This document shows, piece by piece, positions 1-8,600 of a DNA stretch of 50,411 nt. Below the pieces are notes generated by a model, which saw only the letters and a program-made list of their open reading frames with translations, did not search any database and had not been told where the DNA came from. The position numbers and the translations under genes were made by a program. Source of the stretch: RGIG990 sp045589455. GTDB lineage: Bacteria > Verrucomicrobiota > Kiritimatiellia > RFP12 > UBA3636. Within the stretch, counting starts at the first letter, position 1, and the number at the start of each line of letters is the position of its first letter. Location of the stretch: the NCBI GenBank assembly GCA_045589455.1, contig JAZNPC010000089.1:1-50411 (forward strand), given 5' to 3'.

Positions 1-149
1 CCAAAATGTTTTTCAAGCGATTCTTCTATAATCTTTCCAACCCCAGAGTCTTCCAAAAGTTGAAGGTAATTGTCTAGTTTTTGCCTTTCCTCAAACGGAA
101 TGTCTGAGCAAAGGAATAAATACCCTTGAAAATTAGTAAAACAAGCCAT
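1..149 (-). CDS. Unrecognised protein, N-terminal fragment at window edge
   Basis: The minus strand opens at an ATG at 149 preceded by an AGGAG ribosome-binding site about 7 bases upstream. It stays open to base 1, giving at least 49 residues that begin MACFTNFQGYLFLCSD and continue with the charged helix-like stretch EERQKLDNYLQLLEDSGVG. A TATAAT-like -10 lies upstream near 170-176. The 3' part is outside the window. I do not recognise the family with certainty. The 'LLEDSGVGKIIEE' type of start is compatible with the N-terminus of some DDE transposases, but no catalytic domain is visible. Start and strand are well supported; function is not. Confidence 0.5.
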   Translation of the reverse strand, partial: MACFTNFQGYLFLCSDIPFEERQKLDNYLQLLEDSGVGKIIEESLEKHF

Positions 150-254
150 AATTTTCTCCTATCATGGCTTATTATACGTAAATTTTCAACTCAAACAATA
201 GAAAAAGGCTGTTGCAAATCTTTTGAGTTTTCCAACCGCCCCTTTTTCACCGTC

Positions 255-297
255 AATCATCCAAACAACTTGTTGGCTATTGATGATTGGTGTATTT
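255..297. repeat. 3'-flank repeat, copy A
   Basis: AACAACTTGTTGGCTATTGAT followed by GATTGGTGTATT lies just past the stop of the CBM48 gene. A near-identical stretch (AACAAATTGTTGGCTATTGAT, then TGCTGTATT) lies just past the stop of the GH38 gene at about 5638-5668. Confidence 0.6.
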
Positions 298-302
298 TAC
301 GA

Positions 303-641
303 TTATCCAACGCGTAGTACACTATTTAAAGTACCTAGGCCATTCTGAGTCCAATCGCGATCTGGATCTGGATCAAGTGTCCATACACCATTGATTACGA
401 ACTTATACTCGTAGATTCCTGGAGGTAGGATAATTGTTGCTGTGTAGATGCCATCGCCCTTCTTGTCGACTAGCTTCTTATCTGTTGGATTCCATTCGTT
501 GAAGGAACCAGCAACATAAACTGTGCTACCTGGCTCAGCCTTAACTGAAAGCACTACGCGCTTTTTCTTAGGCTCTGCCTTAACAGCAACCTCAGTTGTG
601 CTCTTTCTTGAGCGAGTTGTCTTTTTTACGCATGCGTTCAT
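303..641 (-). CDS. Small stand-alone CBM48/AMPK-type glycogen-binding domain protein
   Basis: This 112-residue protein has a basic N-terminal linker (about residues 1-35, rich in K, R, T) followed by one beta-sandwich of the isoamylase-N/AMPK-beta carbohydrate-binding type. The signature runs VYVAGSFNEWNP, then DGIYTATIILPPGIYEYKF, then a D/P-rich strand near WTLDPDPDRDW. In the family this domain binds glycogen or starch chains. Here no catalytic domain is attached. The ATG at 641 is chosen because AAAGAAAGG lies about 10 bases upstream; a longer reading to 668 lacks a site. It is monocistronic, and no signal peptide is seen, so a cytoplasmic glycogen-associated role is inferred. Confidence 0.8.
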   Translation of the reverse strand: MNACVKKTTRSRKSTTEVAVKAEPKKKRVVLSVKAEPGSTVYVAGSFNEWNPTDKKLVDKKGDGIYTATIILPPGIYEYKFVINGVWTLDPDPDRDWTQNGLGTLNSVLRVG

Positions 642-1073
642 TGTTAAATAACCTTTCTTTGCATACAATAGTTCTTATTTCCTCTTTGAATGCGGGCGTA
701 TCCTATACTAATTCATCAAAAAAATCAAGCAAAAACATTTTTCTCATCTCCAAACTAAATAAAATCCATAGGTAGCACAAGCCTTTACAATTGAATAAAT
801 ACAACAATGAAACGAATTTCTATACGATAAGCGAAAAATGATGCATCTAAGTTATTCATACAATCAGTCACAAATTCAACAATTAAAACTAAATTATACT
901 AGCGTGATGGCAAGTTATACGCCGACTCACACTCAAGAAATCCAATGTGTTTGGTAGGTCTGTGTAATGATTAGATGTGTTTGGTTTAACTTAACTAAAC
1001 CCACAGAAAAATTATTTTAAAAAAACGCTTGCAACGTGCTACTATGTTATGCTACTATGTACGCATCTTTTCT
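642..1073. other. Gene-free AT-rich stretch ahead of tRNA-Asp
   Basis: No open frame with a ribosome-binding site is present on either strand. The right end carries the tRNA-Asp promoter, annotated separately. The rest is AT-rich with no convincing repeat or RNA fold. Confidence 0.6.
1029..1058 (+). promoter_or_regulatory. Promoter of tRNA-Asp
   Basis: TTGCAA at 1029-1034 and TACTAT at 1053-1058 are separated by 18 bases, placing a start site about 8-10 bases before the mature tRNA. A short direct repeat GCTACTATGT overlaps the -10. The tRNA-Gln promoter in this window has the same TTGCAA and the same spacing. Confidence 0.55.
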
Positions 1074-1150
1074 GGGGAGGTAGCTCAATTGGTTAGAGCT
1101 CCGGACTGTCGATCCGGAGGTCGCGGGTTCGAGCCCCGTCCTTCCCGCCA
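1074..1150 (+). tRNA. tRNA-Asp (anticodon GTC)
   Basis: A complete cloverleaf can be drawn. The acceptor GGGGAGG pairs with CCTTCCC with one G-T. The D arm is GCTC/GAGC. The anticodon stem CCGGA/TCCGG holds loop CTGTCGA with GTC, and the T arm is GCGGG/CCCGT with loop TTCGAGC. The discriminator is G and CCA is genome-encoded. A terminator hairpin follows directly. Confidence 0.97.
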
Positions 1151-1156
1151 TTTTAG

Positions 1157-1188
1157 GCCACCACTAGAAATGTCTAGGGTGGCTTTTT
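1157..1188 (+). terminator. Rho-independent terminator after tRNA-Asp
   Basis: GCCACC pairs with GGTGGC (1157-1162 with 1178-1183), followed by a bulged A and CTAGA/TCTAG around an AATG loop, then TTTTTATTTT. It ends just before the uppP start codon, so uppP has almost no leader of its own if transcribed from the tRNA promoter. Confidence 0.8.
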
Positions 1189-1206
1189 ATTTTAATGATT
1201 TTCACT

Positions 1207-2004
1207 ATGGATGAATTTATTAAACTTATCGTTCTTGCAATAGTACAAGGTGCTACAGAATTTCTTCCTGTAAGTAGTTCTGGTCATCTTGTTATTACCC
1301 AATCATTCATAGGTCTTAAAATCGAAGGTGTTCTTATTGAGTTGTTGCTTCATTTAGGAACAATTCTCTCAATAATTATTTTTTATAGAAAAAGAATTGC
1401 TGAACTAATTTTAGGTGTTTTCAAGGGAGAACGCATTTCTTTACTTTATTTCCTTTGGGTTATTGTTTCAATGATACCTGCAGGCATCCTTTACTTATCG
1501 TTTGGAAATTCATTAAAACACATTTATGACAACCCAATTATCGTTGCATGCTTATTATTCATAACCGGTGGATTAATGCTTTCATTTAAGTATTTGGACA
1601 AAAGAGAATCAAACAAATCTCTTTCCCCGATTAAAGCGTTTATTATTGGTTGTGCACAAGCATTTGCGGTTCTTCCTGGTATTAGCCGTTCTGGCTCGAC
1701 AATTTGGACTGCTCGCTTGCTACGTATTAAACCTGAACAAGCAGCCGAGTTTTCTCTTTTCATGTCTATGCCGGTAATTATTGGTGCGACTATTGCTGAG
1801 TTTGTTGGCGCAGAAAACACCAATGCAATATTCGAGAGTTATAGCATTATTGAACTAATTATAGCAATGCTCGTAACCGCATTCGTTGGTTGCCTTGCAA
1901 TTAAGCTATTGGTGCAAACTCTTGTTAATCGCAAATTCTGGATTTTCGGAATTTACTGTATAATTGTTGCGATATTAACTCTCGCTTTTTCCTTTATCAA
2001 GTAA
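1207..2004 (+). CDS. uppP: Undecaprenyl-diphosphatase (UppP/BacA)
   Basis: This integral membrane enzyme dephosphorylates undecaprenyl diphosphate and so recycles the lipid carrier for peptidoglycan and O-antigen. Family motif 1, QGATEFLPVSSSGHL, is near residues 14-28, and motif 2, PGISRSGSTI, is near residue 155. Multiple hydrophobic helices run to the C-terminus. At 265 residues it matches the family. The Met at 1207 is chosen because UppP proteins normally start MDxxx just before the first helix. An in-frame ATG at 1195 (269 residues) is also possible, and neither has a good ribosome-binding site. It is separated from tRNA-Asp by a terminator hairpin whose T-run almost touches the start, so weak or unusual initiation is likely. 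Confidence 0.95.
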   Translation: MDEFIKLIVLAIVQGATEFLPVSSSGHLVITQSFIGLKIEGVLIELLLHLGTILSIIIFYRKRIAELILGVFKGERISLLYFLWVIVSMIPAGILYLSFGNSLKHIYDNPIIVACLLFITGGLMLSFKYLDKRESNKSLSPIKAFIIGCAQAFAVLPGISRSGSTIWTARLLRIKPEQAAEFSLFMSMPVIIGATIAEFVGAENTNAIFESYSIIELIIAMLVTAFVGCLAIKLLVQTLVNRKFWIFGIYCIIVAILTLAFSFIK

Positions 2005-2276
2005 TAGCAAAACCATAGTAAATGCAAGGGAAAAGCATTTATTTAAAAATAATTTTTGTTTTTAAAAACAAGATTTTTTTAAAATTTCCTAGCCATAAAA
2101 ATCCTAAACCCCCATATTTTTAAGGGGTTTTAGCAAAAAAATGCAAAAAAAACATAAAAAATCCTTATTTTTTGCATATTTTCTATTGCAAATACTTGAA
2201 ATAAAGTGTTTAATTTATTGTATGAAAAGTGTTTATTGCATGTGCAATAGACGAAATTATGAAAGGAATAATAATT

Positions 2277-2687
2277 ATGGCAACAGCAAAAAAGGCACCA
2301 TGCAAGAAGGCAGCTCCTTGCAAGAAGGCAGCATGTAAGAAGGCAGCTCCAGCTCCTGCAAAGGAAGTAAAGAAGGCAGCTCCTAAGGCAGTTAAGATCA
2401 CAAAGACACCTACAAAGGCAGCAATCATTGACATGGTAGCTGAGAAGGTTCAGATCACAAAGCCACAGGCTAAGGCAGCAATCGAAGCAGTAGTAGAGAT
2501 CGCTTACAATGCAGCTAAGAATGCTAAGGACGGCTTCGTACTTCCTGGTATCGGTAAGCTACTTGTTAAGAAGCAGGGTGCTCGCAAGTGCCGCAATCCT
2601 AAGACAGGTGAGACAATCAAGATCAAGGCAAAGAATGTTGTTAAGTTCCGCGTTGCTAAGGCAGCAAAGGACGCAATCCTTGGCTAA
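2277..2687 (+). CDS. HU-family DNA-binding protein with histone-H1-like Lys/Ala/Cys tail
   Basis: The 136-residue nucleoid protein has two parts. Residues 1 to about 43 are a low-complexity tail of K-K-A-A-P units with cysteines at 9, 15 and 20. Residues from about 44 on form a normal HU/IHF fold with the DNA-arm signature ending near RKCRNPKTGE and the KVVKFR-like final strand. HU dimers bend and compact DNA; H1-like tails neutralise the phosphate backbone. The ATG at 2277 is preceded by AAAGGAA about 9 bases upstream. Gene ends are clean, with a terminator at 2713. Codon use is strongly biased to AAG and GCA/GCT, as expected of a highly expressed gene. Confidence 0.93.
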   Translation: MATAKKAPCKKAAPCKKAACKKAAPAPAKEVKKAAPKAVKITKTPTKAAIIDMVAEKVQITKPQAKAAIEAVVEIAYNAAKNAKDGFVLPGIGKLLVKKQGARKCRNPKTGETIKIKAKNVVKFRVAKAAKDAILG

Positions 2688-2712
2688 TTGACCTTGTCTA
2701 ATTAGATTATTA

Positions 2713-2747
2713 AACCGTATTGCCCATTGGACAATACGGTTTTTTTA
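2713..2747 (+). terminator. Terminator of the HU gene
   Basis: A perfect 10-bp stem AACCGTATTG/CAATACGGTT with a 9-base loop is followed by a run of seven T. Confidence 0.92.
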
Positions 2748-2840
2748 TTTTTTCTACGTGATAGTTAAAAGTGTTGCGACATTATGCAACCATCATCCTA
2801 AATCCGGTAGTTAGATTTTACTTCATACCTCTAACCTAAT

Positions 2841-2870
2841 AAAAAAGGGCTGCATCAGCAGCCCTTTTTT
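2841..2870 (-). terminator. Terminator of the GH2 gene (works on both strands)
   Basis: AAAAAAGGGCTGC and GCAGCCCTTTTTT pair around ATCA. The stop codon of the minus-strand GH2 gene is 2 bases away. The A/T flanks make it symmetrical. Confidence 0.92.
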
Positions 2871-2871
2871 A

Positions 2872-4668
2872 TTAAAACTCAGACCAGTCTGGTTTTCTAC
2901 CGAAGATTGCCTTCAGTGCTTCAGCTGGAGCCTTGTCCTCACGCTCGTAGGTATAAACACCATTCTGCTCCTGCTCAACGTCTGTTAGCTGTGTATAGCA
3001 GTGACCTGCAACACAATCGTCTAGACGCATTAGCTCAGCTTGATCCTCAATGTACTTAGCAAACTCCTCAGGAGACTTGATGTTGATGCCATTGTAGCCC
3101 CAGCCTTCAACATTTACAGCCTTTGGTACATACTTAAATCCACCCCACTCATCTACAAAGTATGGCTGACCATCGTAGTCACACTTAATAAACTTAGAAA
3201 CCTGACCACCTAGCTTGCCTGGCTCATCCTTGTTTGGATGGATAATATCACGCAATGCTTCTGGAGATGGCATATAGTAGTGAACTGAATATATTTCACA
3301 ATTATCCACATGAACATATCCACTTGTGTCATGCCATGGGCGAGTTGAATCCATTGCCTTAGTCAATGCACCAATCTGCTTAACAAAGTTAATGTAGCTT
3401 GGTGTATTCTTGCCCCAATCAAATGCAGCAATATCACAACCCTCATTACCAACCCATACTGTCTCGTTTAGTGGAGTCCACATAACAATAGATGGATGTG
3501 AGAAATCGCGCTCAACGCAATCACGCCACTCGTTCATAAAGTTAAACTGTGCCTCAGGAAGCTTCCAGTTCATACCCCATGAGCAGTATTCTGCTGATGT
3601 AATATAGCCTAGCTTATCTGCCCAATAGTGGAAGCGCTCCTCAAATACCTTCTGGTGAAGACGTGCACCATTAAAGCCAACAGCCATTGACATCTCTATG
3701 TCATGACGCAATGCCTCGTCGCTTGGAGAAGTCCAAACACCATCTGGATAGAAGCCCTGGTCAAGAACCCAGCGCAAGTAAATTGGCTTGTTGTTTAGAT
3801 AGAAGCGATTTCCACGAATATCAAACTTACGCAATCCAATGTATGATTCAACATAGTCATACTGTACGCCAGCATCATCAACCATGCGTAGTTCAATATC
3901 GTATAGATATGGGTCAAAGGTTGACCATAGACGTGGATTTTCAATCTTAATAGTTGTTGCGGCACCAGAAGCACAAGCAACTGTCTGCTTTGCAACCTCA
4001 ACGCCATCTCCCTTAATAACGATTTCTAGCTTCTTACCCTGTGGTACACCATAGTAGGTAGGAACAAGTGTAACTGTACCGTTATCAATATCTGTTGTTA
4101 GCTTGCAATTCTTTAGACCTGTTGTTGGAACTGCTTCCATCCACACTGTCTGCCAAATACCTGTAATACGAGTATAGCTGCAGCCCTGAGAATAATATTC
4201 ATGGCACTGCTTACCATATGCCTGAATACCTGTGCGCTGATAATCCTCTGCATGAAGCTTTAGGATGTGTGTTTTGCCAGGTGTCACAAACTTTGTTAAA
4301 TCAACTTCAAAGCTAGTTGAGCCGCCTACATGATCAAAAATCTTCACATCATCAATATAGATGTGTGCATAGTAATCAACCGCACCAAAATGTAGTATAA
4401 TGCGCTGATCTGCCCACTCTGCAGGAATTGCTAATTCCTTACGATAAAATACTGACTCATGAAAATCTACATCTTCAATTCCTGATAGCTTTGTTTCTGG
4501 AGCAAATGGAACTACGATTGTCTTATCATAAAAATCATCATTTTTCCACTTATTGCTTGAGATTGCACTACGATTATGATCAAATGCAAAGCCCCACTCA
4601 CCATTTAGGTTTACCCATGATTGAGTTCTGCGGAATTGCATACGTGGATATTCTGGTTTTGGTTGCAT
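2872..4668 (-). CDS. Glycoside hydrolase family 2 (beta-galactosidase/beta-glucuronidase type)
   Basis: The 598-residue enzyme has the GH2 order: jelly-roll sugar-binding domain (about 1-180, with WVNLNGEWGFAFD near residue 18), immunoglobulin-like domain (about 180-285), then TIM barrel. The acid/base is Glu402 in WTPLNETVW and the nucleophile is Glu507 in FVDEWGGF. It hydrolyses a terminal beta-linked sugar; the exact sugar cannot be read from sequence. No signal peptide is present, so it is cytoplasmic and acts on imported oligosaccharides. A promoter lies at 4747-4776. It is shorter than LacZ and resembles compact three-domain GH2 enzymes. AAGG about 7 bases upstream supports the start. 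Confidence 0.92.
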   Translation of the reverse strand: MQPKPEYPRMQFRRTQSWVNLNGEWGFAFDHNRSAISSNKWKNDDFYDKTIVVPFAPETKLSGIEDVDFHESVFYRKELAIPAEWADQRIILHFGAVDYYAHIYIDDVKIFDHVGGSTSFEVDLTKFVTPGKTHILKLHAEDYQRTGIQAYGKQCHEYYSQGCSYTRITGIWQTVWMEAVPTTGLKNCKLTTDIDNGTVTLVPTYYGVPQGKKLEIVIKGDGVEVAKQTVACASGAATTIKIENPRLWSTFDPYLYDIELRMVDDAGVQYDYVESYIGLRKFDIRGNRFYLNNKPIYLRWVLDQGFYPDGVWTSPSDEALRHDIEMSMAVGFNGARLHQKVFEERFHYWADKLGYITSAEYCSWGMNWKLPEAQFNFMNEWRDCVERDFSHPSIVMWTPLNETVWVGNEGCDIAAFDWGKNTPSYINFVKQIGALTKAMDSTRPWHDTSGYVHVDNCEIYSVHYYMPSPEALRDIIHPNKDEPGKLGGQVSKFIKCDYDGQPYFVDEWGGFKYVPKAVNVEGWGYNGINIKSPEEFAKYIEDQAELMRLDDCVAGHCYTQLTDVEQEQNGVYTYEREDKAPAEALKAIFGRKPDWSEF

Positions 4669-4746
4669 AATTGTACCTTAATTTATTTTGTTATTTTAAT
4701 AGAAATCCGTTTAATTATTTTGAATGTCAATTTTATTTTTTTGAGT

Positions 4747-4776
4747 ATTATATCATTAAGCAGTTAAGCAATTCAA
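4747..4776 (-). promoter_or_regulatory. Promoter of the GH2 gene
   Basis: On the minus strand TTGAAT (4771-4776) and TATAAT (4747-4752) are 18 bases apart, about 80 bases upstream of the start codon. The overlapping TTAAGCAGTTAAGCA repeat could hold a regulator site. Confidence 0.6.
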
Positions 4777-4844
4777 TTGATTTTATGCAATACAACTCTA
4801 TATAATTGACGTGTGATTGCTAGAACACCGAAGCTATCACAAAG

Positions 4845-5594
4845 TTATACACACTTATTACCCGACACTATGCTACCAGCTGTAATTATGCGGGACTCAT
4901 TTGTGGCAGGGTCTATGATGATTAGCTCTCCTGCAGGTGTAATACCTGAAGCTATGCCTTCAACTAAACCTACATCTGGTGTTTCAACCGTTATGGTTGT
5001 ACCCTTTAGCACATCATATTGCATCCAAGTAGAAACGATTTCTTTTTCTTCATAGAAGCGTTCAAATCGGCTTTGTAATGCTTGTGCCACTCTATCGGCT
5101 AATGTGGCAGGGTCTACCTCTATTCCCTCTATGGCAAGCGATGTGGCAGGGTATATTAAACGTGAAGGAAGCTGCTCTTTTGTGGCAGATATATTTATTC
5201 CTATACCGACAATAACACTTACATCACTACCTTGAAAATCTGCTTCACAGAGGATACCAGCCACCTTGCAGCCATTCATCAAAATATCGTTTGGCCACTT
5301 AATGCCTATGCAAGACTCTGCCACATGTGGCAGGGTCTCTAACGCCTCACACAGTGCCACGCCAGCCACAAGTGTAAGCTGTGGCAAATATTCGGCAGGC
5401 ATTTTAGGACGCAATATCATGCTCATATAAAGCCCAGCACCTAAGGCTGAGCTCCAGCTATTACCATTGCGACCACGTCCATTAGTTTGCTCATCCGCTA
5501 TAATATATGAAAACTCTGGCACATCTAGCTGATGTGCCAGCTTCATTGCTTCATCATTCGTTGATGGAAGTGAGCTATAATGAAATGTTTTCAT
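4845..5594 (-). CDS. birA: Biotin--[acetyl-CoA-carboxylase] ligase, no repressor domain
   Basis: The 249-residue protein makes biotinyl-AMP and transfers biotin to a carrier lysine. It starts directly with the catalytic core: STNDEA near residue 11, biotin/ATP loop GRGRNGNSW near residues 38-46, and KWPNDI near residues 99-104 with the catalytic lysine. A small C-terminal SH3-like domain follows (about 205-249). It lacks the N-terminal winged helix of E. coli BirA, so it is a group I ligase without repressor function. Its DNA is oddly rich in the word TGTGGCAGGGTCT and in inverted repeats (see findings). It lies between GH38 and GH2 on the same strand but with its own spacing. Confidence 0.93.
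   Translation of the reverse strand: MKTFHYSSLPSTNDEAMKLAHQLDVPEFSYIIADEQTNGRGRNGNSWSSALGAGLYMSMILRPKMPAEYLPQLTLVAGVALCEALETLPHVAESCIGIKWPNDILMNGCKVAGILCEADFQGSDVSVIVGIGINISATKEQLPSRLIYPATSLAIEGIEVDPATLADRVAQALQSRFERFYEEKEIVSTWMQYDVLKGTTITVETPDVGLVEGIASGITPAGELIIIDPATNESRIITAGSIVSGNKCV
4902..5338. repeat. Short word TGTGGCAGGGTCT repeated in birA
   Basis: Exact copies lie at 4902-4914, 5103-5115 and 5326-5338, and a copy with one change at 5142-5154. A further exact copy is in rsmB (40140-40152), which shares AATGTGGCAGGGTCT with the 5101-5115 copy. The copies fall in different reading frames: three encode (D/Y)PAT, while the one at 5326 encodes TLPHVA. Confidence 0.8.
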
Positions 5595-5637
5595 ATACTA
5601 ATGCGCCCAATACTGCGACAAGAATGCCGCAGCACAG

Positions 5638-5668
5638 AACAAATTGTTGGCTATTGATTGCTGTATTG
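5638..5668. repeat. 3'-flank repeat, copy B
   Basis: This is the partner of the 255-297 copy, with the same orientation and the same position within about 30 bases downstream of a minus-strand stop codon. One or two substitutions and a 3-base indel separate the copies. Confidence 0.6.
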
Positions 5669-5670
5669 TT

Positions 5671-5697
5671 GGTTTATGTCTATCCTAGACATAAACC
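5671..5697 (-). repeat. Perfect 12-bp inverted repeat across the GH38 stop codon
   Basis: GGTTTATGTCTA and TAGACATAAACC are separated by only 3 bases, and the TAG stop of the alpha-mannosidase lies in the stem. No T-run follows on the minus strand, so it is either an atypical terminator or an mRNA 3' stabilising hairpin. Confidence 0.75.
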
Positions 5698-8600
5698 TTA
5701 AAGGTCTTGAACTCAAATGGCTTTAGTGTAACCTCTGCTCCATTTGCTTGTTCAGAACCAAGATTATTCCATTCGCAAATATCACACTCAACAAAGCGTG
5801 CGTTTGGATATACATCAGAAGAAAGCTTAGCAACTGTATTATGACCAGAAGTCTCAGCCACACGGATTACAAAGCAATCCTCCTTCTCTGCCTTCTTAAC
5901 AACAGACAAATCTACAAAGCTGCCCTCTACCTTAACTGGTAGCACTGCCTTGCCCTCAACGCCCTCAAGCATTGCAACACCCTGGTTGATGATTGCAGCC
6001 TGAGCAATTACTGGGCACTCTGCCATTGTTAAATTGCCTGCATGTGGTAGGAAGCTATATACAAAGTGGTGCATGCCTCTATCTGCAATTGGGTCTGGCT
6101 CTGTTGGAGCACGTAGTAGAGAGATTGACATTACATCATTCTTTACGCTGTAGCCATACTTGCTGTCTGTTAGCAATGCAACACCTGCATCAAGATCAGA
6201 GTAATCAACAAAACGGTGACCTAAGCACTCAAATTGAGCATATTGCCACTTGGTGTTATTGTGAGTTGCACGACCAATTGTGCCGTACTGTACCTCATAG
6301 CGTGCCTCTGCTGCATGTACAGCAACAGGGAATTCAACACGTGCTAGCTTATGATTCTCGTTCCAATTTACGTCGTTAACAAAATCAAGACGCTTGCTAT
6401 CCTTCTCTAGCCATACATGCTGAACAAATGAGCTTTCATCACCTAGCTTCATCACAGCCATAATACCTGTACGAGCAGGACCTGTTAGCTTCTCAAGAGA
6501 CTCAATCTCTGGCTCATGAGTTGGCATTCTTACTGCATACTCATCAATATCCCATGCATCATAGGTATGAGGATGATCATCGTATAGAGCAAGCTTATTA
6601 CCAACTGCATTTGGAGCAATAAACTCACGCTTTAGCTCCTTATCGTATGCACTAATTAGTTGTAGCTTATTGTTGAAGCGATAGGATACCAAATCATTCT
6701 CAAGAATTGTGATGCCAGAGTCAATTGGCATTGACTCAACAACTGCAGGAGCTGCCTTACCAAGCTCTAGCACAACAAAGCTCTGAGCAGGAACTGTTAC
6801 CTTTGCTAGGCACTCTCCTGCCTCGCACTGAACAACCAATGCTTCTCCATTTACAGCTGCACTTGTAAACTCGCCTGGCAATGTAACCATACCAGTAAAG
6901 TCTGTTGTAGATGGATTAAACAATGTTGCAGCTTCCTTGTTCTCCTTGAATAGACGCTTTGCAACAGCATTAGCAATATCATAGCACTCTGCCACAATGC
7001 GCTTCATCTCAGGGATTGCCTCAGCATAAACACGGTGGATTGAAGAGCCAGGAATAATGTCATGGAAGTGATTAATTAGGAAGCGCTTCCATAGAGCCTT
7101 AAACTGCTCTGCTGGGTAATCAGCAATACCACCAATAGATGCCATCATTTCTGCTAGGCGTAGAGCCTCCTCGCAGCGACGATTCCATAGCTTTACATCT
7201 GCCTGGGTTGTGAATGTACCACGGTGGAATTCAAAGTATAGCTCACCCTCCCATGTATCTAGTTCATCCTTATAGGAAGCAAGCTTCTCAAGAGTTGTTT
7301 GAGCAAAACCAAAGTGTACGCGTGGGCAACCATTTAGATTCTCAACACGAGAAACTCTGTCAATATATGTGTAAGATGGGCCACCACCGCCATCACCAAT
7401 ACCATACAAGCAGATAGCCTCATTGATTAGGCCTGCCTCCTGATTATTCGTCTCATGCTTCTTTAGCTGGCTAGGGAGCATTGGTGAATTGTAGTTGTCC
7501 TCTGGTGGGAAGTGAGTAAACACTTCACTTCCATCAATACCGCGCCACATAAATGAATTGTGTGGGAAGCGATTATAACGGTTCCAAGAAAGCTTCTGTG
7601 TTAGGAAGTAATCAACACCAGCCTTCTTCATAATCTGAGGTAGATTTCCAGAATAACCAAATACGTCAGGAATCCAAAGATTCTTTACATCCTGACCAAA
7701 CTCATCCATGTAGAAATGCTTACCAACAAGCATCTGACGAACTAGAGACTCACCATTAGGGATATTGCAGTCAGCTTCGACCCACATGCCGCCCTGAAGC
7801 TCCCAGTCGCCATTAGCAACAGCCTTCTTAATCTTCTCATAAAGTGCAGGATAATGCTCCTTTGTGAAGGCATATAGCTGAGGCTGAGATGCACCAAACT
7901 TGAAGCCTGGGTATTTCTCAATATTATGAATTTGAGAAGCAAAGGTACGGCCTGTCTTACGGATTGTCTCACGAACAGGCCATAGCCATGCAGTGTCAAT
8001 GTGAGCATGACCAATTGCTGTGACATCAAGAGTTGCAGGATCAGCGCCTAGTTCAAAGATTGGCTTAAGAGCTTCACGTACTGCTGCTGGGCCACCACGC
8101 TCCTGTGGTAGAAGATCTAGTGCACGGCTAGCAATACGAATCACCTGAAGCTTGCGAGGATTCTCTGCTGGCAATGCGTTAATCAAATCGATAATAACTT
8201 CTAGATCAACGAATAGTTCATGAACAACCTTATCAAATTGAGCGATATCAATACGAATTACAGAGGAGGTATGTTTACCATGCAAATCCTCTGGAGCACA
8301 CTCTTCACGATGTGGGTTTGCCTGACGAGCAATACCAAACAAAGAGTTTGCTGCAGCATCTAGCCAATAGTCAATCTTCTCTCCTCCCTGACACTCATCG
8401 ATAAGAATCATTCGATCCTTGCGGTAATCTGTATCAAAGGTTGCTGCATCAGTAAATGCATAGATTGGGCAACCTGTCTCATCAAAAAGAAGGGATTCGC
8501 CATTTGTTTCAATCTGAAGTGCAACTGTCTTGCCCTTCCAAGATGCAGGGACTTCACCTGTCATATGGAACCAAGCACAGTCAAACTTCTTACCCCAAAC

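Noticed and set aside
200..225. GGCTGTTGCAAATC as an insertion-sequence terminal repeat
   Set aside because: The stretch resembles some IS ends, but it points away from the adjacent frame and no matching inverted copy or target duplication is seen.
2210..2434. Ala-rich minus-strand frame opposite the HU tail
   Set aside because: It is the shadow of the Lys/Ala codon repeats of the HU gene.
3300..3310. TTATCCACA, a perfect DnaA box, as part of a replication origin
   Set aside because: Single copy inside the GH2 coding sequence, with no dnaA, dnaN or box cluster nearby.
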